Positions 57,148-64,000 of a stretch of 64,000 nucleotides of DNA are shown here, one piece after another. Location of the stretch: assembly GCA_025403435.1 (NCBI GenBank), contig CM046348.1, positions 16,616,034-16,680,033 on the forward strand, given 5' to 3'. The DNA is from Artocarpus heterophyllus. Lineage: Eukaryota; Streptophyta; Magnoliopsida; Rosales; Moraceae. The translations under genes were made by a program, and so were the position numbers. The notes below the pieces were generated by a model that saw only the letters and a program-made list of their open reading frames with translations, did no database searches and was not told where the DNA came from. The first letter of the stretch is position 1, and each line of letters opens with the position of its first letter.

Positions 57148-58774
57148 TGAAAATTATATAAAAATAGAGTTATTTATGTACTTTAATGCACATATTTTGG
57201 CTACATTCTTGTTATTTTAATTTAATTTATTTTTTCTTATTTCATATTATTTTTATATTTTTTAATTTGATTATATTTGTTTTTATTTTAATTGAATTGA
57301 ATTTTGTCATCGTTGTTATCATCATCATTATTACCATCACTACTATTGTTGCTACTACTATTATTGTTATTTTTTTCCTCTTCCATTTATTTTATTTCAT
57401 CCTCATGTGTGCATGGAGCCTGCCTTGACTGGGGCACGTCTTCAGCAGATTACTCTTCCTCACGTCCAAATCGACAGCATCGCATGTCGGCTTGCGTTAG
57501 CAACCCATTCAAATAGAACCAGATTTGGTGCTTCACGACGCTATAAGCTCTCCTGCACCCCATCACTTGACCAAATGCTAGCGCACCACATTGCCTAGAC
57601 TACTTGTCCCCCAACCTAACTGTGCACATGTTCGACGGAGTTAGAGCCCTAGCTCGACTTTTCTCTTTCTTCAAATGGAGTGTAAATGTTGATTGAAATT
57701 GGGGAATTTGCATGCCATTTAATGTGGGAAAGGGAATAGTGCCTGAGTTTTTAAGAGCTCCACCTTTTGGATATGAGGGAGCTGATTTCAACAAAAGAAA
57801 ATGGGGAAAAAGAAAAAGAAGAGAGAAATAAATCTATTGTTTAGCATTTTATTTGTTGGCTTTATTTTTATTTTAGTTTTAGATTTATATTATTTGTTTA
57901 TCTTTTGAGACACCATTGAGGGCATTTTGGACCTATAAAGAGGAAGAAGAAAAGGATTGGGAAAAAGGGAATTTTGGAGCTTGTGACGACTTTATTTTGA
58001 TGATTTCTTTCCCATTTTTTCTTTTCTAAATTTTAGTATTTTATAAGAATGCTTTAATATTGGTGTTGTTTGTTTTTATTTTTAGTTTTATTTTCATTTG
58101 TGACTCTAGTTTTGTTCTATGGTTCTAATGGATCCTATTAATGAATTTTGATTTATTTTTGCTCTCTTGGACTGGTTATTGATTGTTGGAATTTTTTTAT
58201 TCTATTATTGCTTAATGCTCCTAGTGGTTTGGCCATTCATTTGGTGGTGTTGTTGGACTAAATTGAAATTAGAAAATGAATTTTTAGTCTTGATCAATAA
58301 TAGGATGACATAGGTAATCTGGAATAAGAATATATCTTTATTGTGTGTGTAATCTTTATGAGTGCTTGAACTTGATGAATTTGTGTTAATTAATTTCTCA
58401 TAGGAATATGGGGGTCTTAATTAACATGAATGTGCCTACTATTTTATTAGAATAGGTGAGTAGGTAATTTAGTATATTTGACTAATAATTCTATAAATTA
58501 AAACAAATCATTTTGAGGCTAAATTGAATTCAAATGAAGTTAATTGGTGAAATTAGATCCCTAGAGTTTTAGTTTTATTATTTTAGTTTCATTTATTTAA
58601 TTTTAATTTTATTAGTTTCATTTTATTTTTTAATCGATTATTTAAATAATCTTAAAGTTAATATAATTTTGGTAATTATCAAAAATTGAACACAATCTCC
58701 GTGGGAATGTTATTTGTACTCTAGTACAATTTATTACTTGTATAAATCCATGCACTTACAGATTCCAATGAACA
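57148..58774 (+). mobile_element. 5' LTR of an Athila/Tat-like remnant
   Basis: It starts TGAAAATTATATAAAAATAG and ends AATGAACA just before a primer-binding-site-like sequence. The first 250 bp recur at 60761-60985 (TATAAAAATAGAGTTATTTA, TTTTAATTGAATTGAATTTT, a GTT/ATC-rich trinucleotide patch, and TTTATTTCATCCTCAT). A GC-rich patch lies at 57405-57640. Two related copies at each end of an internal region are what an LTR element predicts. Confidence 0.65.
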
Positions 58775-58780
58775 AGTTTT

Positions 58781-58798
58781 TGGCACCATTGTCGAGGA
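58781..58798 (+). other. retrotransposon primer-binding site (decayed)
   Basis: TGGCACCATTGTCGAGGA lies six bases after the LTR end. It differs by three transitions from TGGCGCCGTTGCCGGGGA, the tRNA-Asp-type primer site usual in Athila/Tat elements. The changes are G-to-A or C-to-T, as expected for decayed methylated cytosines. Confidence 0.7.
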
Positions 58799-59032
58799 TT
58801 GTTTGGTTTAATTTTGGTTAATATTGATACTAATTAGCTCTAGGCTTAATTTGAATTTTTTTCTTTTGTTATGTTCTCTTTTGTTTTTAATTTTGTTTGT
58901 GTTGTTTATTTTTGCTGAGGCACTTTAAGATGTTATATCAACAAGTACTCATGAATTTTGTTCAACAAGACTTGGAACTTTTATATATAGTGTTTCATGG
59001 AGATACAATGAATTGTTTTTTTAGGTTTCCTC

Positions 59033-59215
59033 ATCATGGTTTCTCTAAGGAATGACAACTTCAAATCTTCTTTAATGGGTTATGTGCTCCAACAAGATAT
59101 TGGGTTGAAAGTGAAGATGTTACCATCACTTTTTAAAAACAATCTATTGACGAAGCTTATTTCATGTTGGAAGACATGGTGGAGTTTGATTATTGCCATT
59201 TGAATTGTTGGGAAA
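59033..59215 (+). pseudogene. gag remnant
   Basis: Short decayed frame pieces resemble an Athila-type gag: FNGLCAPTRYWVESEDVTITF followed, after a stop, by SIDEAYFMLEDMVEFDY. The order 'F-NGL-APTR' then 'DEAY-LEDM' is the conserved gag pattern. The rest of gag and all of pol are missing. Confidence 0.5.
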
Positions 59216-60760
59216 ACAATTCAAATTTTTCTTATTCTCTTTGAATTTTATTTAGTTTAAGTTTTAGTTTCTTTTTACTTTCGTTTTCTCTTTTTTCATT
59301 TGTAGGTGCAAGTGATACTAGAGCCAATGGGGGCTTAAAGGATATCAAGCCACTGTTAAGCACTAACGAGCATCATCGAGGGGAGTTTTTTTTTTTAAAA
59401 AACTTTCTTATTTTTTCTAGCTTTCTTATGGATTGAGGATTTTATGCAAACAGAGTTTGGGGGAAGATTAAACTTTTGTTTTTGTTTTTGCCTTTTAAAA
59501 AAAGTTGAAAAATTAAAAGTGTTTTGAATAATTAGAGGTTTTTGTGCTACTTTTGGCCATTTCTCCTGACCAATGAGAAGAGCCATGATTCAATGGATTA
59601 CATAGCTTTGAAAAAAGTGTGATTATTGTCTAGTTTTGTATTGAATTCATGAATTAAGTTTCATTTTGATTGAGATTATCCATATTTGAGCATTATACCG
59701 TGATCTTTGAGTTGTGTATATTTTTGGAGAATGTTTAAGTGATTATGTGATTTTTAAGATTTTCCAAGTCCTAGAATTTGCTTGATTTTCTCTTAAGACA
59801 AAATCCCAGACTTCGCTACATTCAGGAAATGACTTAGGCCATATTGGGACTGCTTAAGCCTTTTTGAGCTGACCTTGACATATTTTTATCCATATTATAC
59901 GCATTTGCGCCTCAATTTTTCTTTCTTTGTTAGCCGCATTTTTAACCTAGCTATTAAATAATATCCATTAACTTTCCCTTACTCCTAAGCATGTTGATAT
60001 TTTTAAAGATTATTTTTGAGCTATGCGAAATGGGAAGAAGGGTGTAGTTTGGGAATTTTTTTTTTGGCGTTATGTCTTCGTGTAAAAAAGAATAGAAGAA
60101 AAAAGAGATGCTACATCTTGGGTTCATAAAAAGAAAGAAAGATGCAAGTTTGGGGGTGCAGTAGCCAAAAAAAAAAATAATAATAAAATAAAGTGGTTGA
60201 GAAAAAGGAAGTTGAATCAAAGCTTGGAGATGTCACTTGGAGAATGGAATTGAGCTTTTAAAAAATCCAAGATTGGTTAATGTGATTAGAATATGATTTC
60301 AGCTACATAATTTCTCTCATCCTACACCTTATCTAAGCCAAACATTACAAGCTTATTAAAGTCTTAAGAATTCTTAATGTTGTGTTGATCTACATTATTG
60401 GAGAGAGACATGAAAAGCAAACCTATGAGACTTGTTTATTATTTTTTTAGATTTTATGCTCATTACATGTTTACATAAACTTATCCAAATTACATGCAAT
60501 GAAAAGTGAAAGGACTACACAAACACACATACACGTACACTTGGAGAATCCAATTAGAATTGTGACATGCACTTGAATTAATCAAAATTCTTGGTCAGTG
60601 TTTAGGTTTTTCTCTAAGCTACGCTCTTTAGTCAATCTTTGAGGAAATTTTGGGAAATCACAAATATAACACAATTTACCTCTAGTTTATTTTTATTTTT
60701 ATTTTTTGTTTCTTTTCATGATTTCGCTCAAGGATTAATATAATATTAAGTTTTGAGGTA

Positions 60761-60985
60761 TGATAACTATATAAAAATAGAGTTATTTACGTACTTTAAT
60801 GCACATATTTTTTCTATGTTCTTGATATTTTATTTTTTAATTAAATTTTATTATTTTTTATATTTAATTTTTATTTTTATTTATTTTATTTTAATTGAAT
60901 TGAATTTTGTCATTATTGTTGTTGTTGTTGCTGTTGCTGCTATTATCTCTACCACTTACTTTATTTCATCCTCATTTGTATAAGT
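60761..60985 (+). mobile_element. 3' LTR fragment of the same element, truncated
   Basis: It starts TGATAACTATATAAAAATAG and matches the first 250 bp of the LTR at 57148, then stops near 60985. The internal region between the two LTR copies is only about 2 kb, so the element has lost most of its coding part and nearly all of this LTR. Confidence 0.6.
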
Positions 60986-61129
60986 AAAATAGGTAAAAAG
61001 GGGCCATCAAGGGCCTTGTATGGAATTTTGGAGATTAAATGGGGCCAAGAAGATAAATAAAATTCGAATTCAAACATGGCTTCAAATCACCACCATGCTT
61101 GAGACTTTAATAAGACATAGACTCTTCGT

Positions 61130-62247
61130 GCCAATTGTTAGTTAACAACCCAACTTACGTAGCCATTATTTACTATATAATCTGAACTTAAACATGTTTT
61201 AATGTAAAGTACACAAATTGCAGAATAATTTTTTTAAACGAAATCTTAATAATACTTTCTTAAAATATTTCTTCTAAAGAAATACCAATTTCTTAAGATG
61301 TAATAATAATGTAATAATAATATAATAATAATTTCTTAAGACCTAATCTTTAAATGTATCATAAGAATAATTTTTCAAAATGTAATAATAATAATTTCAT
61401 AAAACTTTTTTTCTTTTTTAAAACATTTCTTAATTTAAATTAAAATCTTCTAAAACAATTATAAATGAAAAATCATTATAAATTCTCATTTTGAATACTT
61501 TTTAAAAACCTTTCTAAAATTAATCGTTATAATTTTCTTATTTAAATTTTCATATATTTATTGCACGAGCTGTTGCAACATTTCAAAACTTAAAATTCTC
61601 TAAACTAAGGTTGTATGATTACAATCTCAGTTTTCAATACATATTTACGTAATTTCACTTACATATACATGCATAATTTCAAAAAATAAAATGCAAATAT
61701 AATTTTGTGTAAACAGTATCCACTCTCATCTCTACTATTCATCCACCTCTCACCACTGCACAACAATTGTTGTTGACAGGTTTCTTACTTGTAGTATGAA
61801 CAAAACCAAATAAGGTTTCCCTCGGCAAGTAGAAAGTTATATTTGCAAAACATAATTAGAAAACATTTAAGAAAAACATGCATGAACAATTTATGCATGT
61901 TTATTCACTTGTTTTATGCTTAATTGTTAACGTCTGATCTTGTCATGCTGAATAGGCTAGGTATTCATACTAGTTGTGTGCGGTTCCTCGAGAGGTTAAG
62001 GTTCGCGAGGTCCCCAACAACACTAAGATCATAAACTGAATTGATCTTAACATAAGGCCTCTCACAGGTCCAGAGGTTAGTGCAGCACCCTTAACTTGTC
62101 TTATCTTATTCGTTTCACTTATCTTATTGTGTGTATGCAATATGATGTATAACTACATAGCATTACAAGTCATAAATCATAAACATAGTTAACTGAAAAT
62201 GGGCAAGCAATATAATTTGATATTGCTTATATTGCTTAAACATAATA
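61130..62247 (-). mobile_element. gypsy LTR-like remnant (boundaries unknown)
   Basis: The CCTCGAGAGGTTAAGG and GCGAGGTCCCCAAC phrases (about 61987-62020), and ATGCATG/CATGCATAA segments, resemble the interior of gypsy LTRs read on the minus strand. (ATA/TAA)n patches lie at 61301-61333. No ends or target repeats were identified. Confidence 0.35.
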
Positions 62248-62400
62248 AGACATGGCATGACATGAAACATGACTCAACACATCATATCATGATGTGACAT
62301 GACATGACATGGCATAACATAGTATGCTATGACATGACTTAACATAATACAACATGTCATACATAGCATAGCATGACATACCACTAATCATACGTATTAT
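62248..62400. repeat. degenerate CATGACATGACAT-type array
   Basis: About 150 bp built almost wholly from CATGACAT, CATAGCAT, CATGGCAT and ACATGTCAT words, i.e. a 5- to 10-bp degenerate repeat that is partly palindromic (CATG, ATCATATCATGATG). Confidence 0.75.
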
Positions 62401-62499
62401 AATTTCTATGAAAAAATGTAAAACATTTTATTTTTACATAAATTGGAAAGCAATTGTAGCATATAGCATTTTTTCATAAACTTGTGGAAAAGAAATAGT

Positions 62500-62657
62500 G
62501 GCCCCATTTGTTTTTATTCTCAGAATTTTTAAAAATATTTTTACACGTTTTTTGACGTAAAAATTTTATAAACACTTTCAGCATAATTCTCAAATAATTT
62601 TCATTTTTCAAAACAAAAATATTTTCACCTATTTTGAAAACAATACCAAACGGCCCC
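62500..62657. mobile_element. short foldback MITE-like element
   Basis: The tips GGCCCCATTTGTTTTTATT and, inverted, GGGGCCGTTTGGTATTG pair imperfectly, and the inner AAAAATATTTTTACA stretches also pair. GGGGCCGTTTGG tips are common in plant hAT-like MITEs. No convincing target duplication. Confidence 0.4.
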
Positions 62658-64000
62658 TGTATTTTTTTAGAAATTGAAAAAAATCAATTAAATTTTTTTT
62701 TCTCAAAATCCATAAACTACCTCCTCTCTTTCCTTTCTCTCTCTCTCTCTCTCACTTCCACTAGAAATTCACAACAACAACCAATAGACAGCTTCTTTGC
62801 GTCTCCAAGTTAGTGCTTGAGATCCTATCTCAAATGGAGGCTTCATCTTAAGCTAGCAACGTTCTCGAATTTGCATCTGAGAGCGATGGCAACATCGTAA
62901 CAAGTGGCGGAAGAGTGGCGATTGAAATGCCTTTGACGATGATTAATAAGGGATGATGAATCTGTGGGGCGGTTGAGATCAACTCTGACAATGATCAACT
63001 AGGAGTGGTGAGCTAATGGAGGACTTCGATGATGAAATGCTTGAAGACCATGATCTTTGTTGTTGCCCAACCCCGATCTGGCTTAGTCATCAATCTAACT
63101 TTATTGTCGATCTAGCTTTGACGCTGCAGGTTGCTGTTGGCCGCAAAGAAGCCTGCCCTAGTGGTTGATGATGGTGGTCATGAAAGAGAAAGGGAAGAGA
63201 GAAGGATGGGGAGAGAAACATGGAAAGAAGCGAGAAAGAGAGGAAGAATGAGGATAACAAAAGTGTGAGAGTAGGGAAGCAAGGAGAGAGAGGTCAAAGA
63301 TGGGGTAGAGAGAGAATGGGAGAGAGTCCTATTTTGGGTTTTTGTATGTGTGTAAGTATTTTTGGTATTTTATTTGATTATAAAGATGAATTAATTAATG
63401 ATATGTTATTTATTAACTCTCCTTAAAATTATGCCATAAATTTTTAATCGCTTTTAATTTTGCTATTACCCTCCAAACATTTTTTTTTTAATTTAGAGGT
63501 TTACAACCATAGATGCTAAAAAAAAAAAAATTAGGTTGTATACCATTTTTTTTAGGTCTAGTATAGAGTTTTACTACATGTTTTTGTATTGTTTGATTTA
63601 TACGAGTTTTGTTGGAAATAAAGTCAAAACTACCCCCATCATGCTCAAATAGGTCTGATGAAATCAATCCTCTGACCCCTTTCTCTTACTTCAAAAACCT
63701 AACAACCAGTTTATCGACACCGTCCTGGTGCCAGCAACTGCTCCAACGAGGTTAGCTTCCTGTCTATATAGTCCTTGCTGTCGAGCTACAACTTTGCATG
63801 CAAAAGAAGATCTGCGGAGGTCGTGTTGGTATGCTCACGCAACAATTCAGCCAAAGGAATGACTCTTGACTCCTAGGGTTTTGGTGAGTGGAAGCATCTA
63901 TGGCAATCGATGATGGTCGTGACGAGCAATGTGTGATGAAGGGAGGAGCGTAGGGATGGCGACACACTGGTGCTATGGTAGTCTTTCAAGGTTTCCTTGT
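62658..64000. other. CT-rich to GA-rich low-complexity stretch, no gene
   Basis: (CT)n at about 62732-62753 and a GA-rich stretch at 63180-63320 flank a mixed-composition segment that contains frames of fewer than 70 codons. Poly-A/T runs lie at 63480-63490 and 63520-63531. The minus frame at 63764-63967 has no domain. No gene is supported. Confidence 0.4.

Overview
The window is AT-rich nuclear DNA from a flowering plant, most likely a eudicot. The evidence is an intact plant-type tRNA-Leu(CAG), one intronless gene for a plant DOMON plus cytochrome b561 protein, and a dense nest of plant transposable elements (Ty1/copia, Ty3/gypsy, Mutator-like, hAT and CACTA). It is repeat-dominated. I can support only one protein-coding gene (51675-52913, +) and one RNA gene (34169-34249, +). 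Nearly all other open reading frames are chance frames in repeats or decayed retrotransposon reading frames.

Layout. 1-3.2 kb: T-rich, intron- or UTR-like sequence without a confident gene. 3.7-5.4 kb: two Mutator-type foldback elements, each with a perfect 9-bp target duplication. 8.1-20.2 kb: a direct tandem duplication of a roughly 4.08-kb unit. Unit A was later enlarged by an 800-bp hAT element and a 3.07-kb LTR-type insertion, and unit B preserves the empty site for both. 20.0-23.7 kb: a decayed copia reverse transcriptase/RNase H and 3' LTR, interrupted by a 368-bp hairpin element. 27.2-31.4 kb: an inverted copia LTR and a 2.17-kb solo LTR. 31.4-35 kb: AT-rich DNA carrying the tRNA gene.

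35.1-46 kb is a nested block. A minus-strand LTR (35060-40757) is split by a copia-type solo LTR and by a second copy of the 2.17-kb solo LTR. Its internal side holds the relic of a retrotransposon 'putative plant transposon protein' frame, itself interrupted by another solo LTR (43494-44977). 47.2-50 kb holds gypsy-type LTR debris and a truncated CACTA terminus. 51.7-52.9 kb is the single gene. 54.3-55.2 kb is another copia relic. 57.1-61 kb is an Athila/Tat-like element remnant with LTR, primer-binding site, gag debris and a truncated second LTR. 61-64 kb is further LTR-like and low-complexity DNA.

The most unusual signal is in the LTRs. GC-rich arrays of a 14-bp palindrome (6-bp arm, 2-nt spacer, 6-bp arm; core TTCGGC-AG-GCCGAA) repeat at about 22-bp spacing with variable linkers. 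They occur in two different LTR families, in four arrays. Other LTR families here carry comparable GC-rich islands built on different palindromic words. The genes do not form a pathway; the window is best read as a stratigraphy of transposon insertions around one gene and one tRNA.
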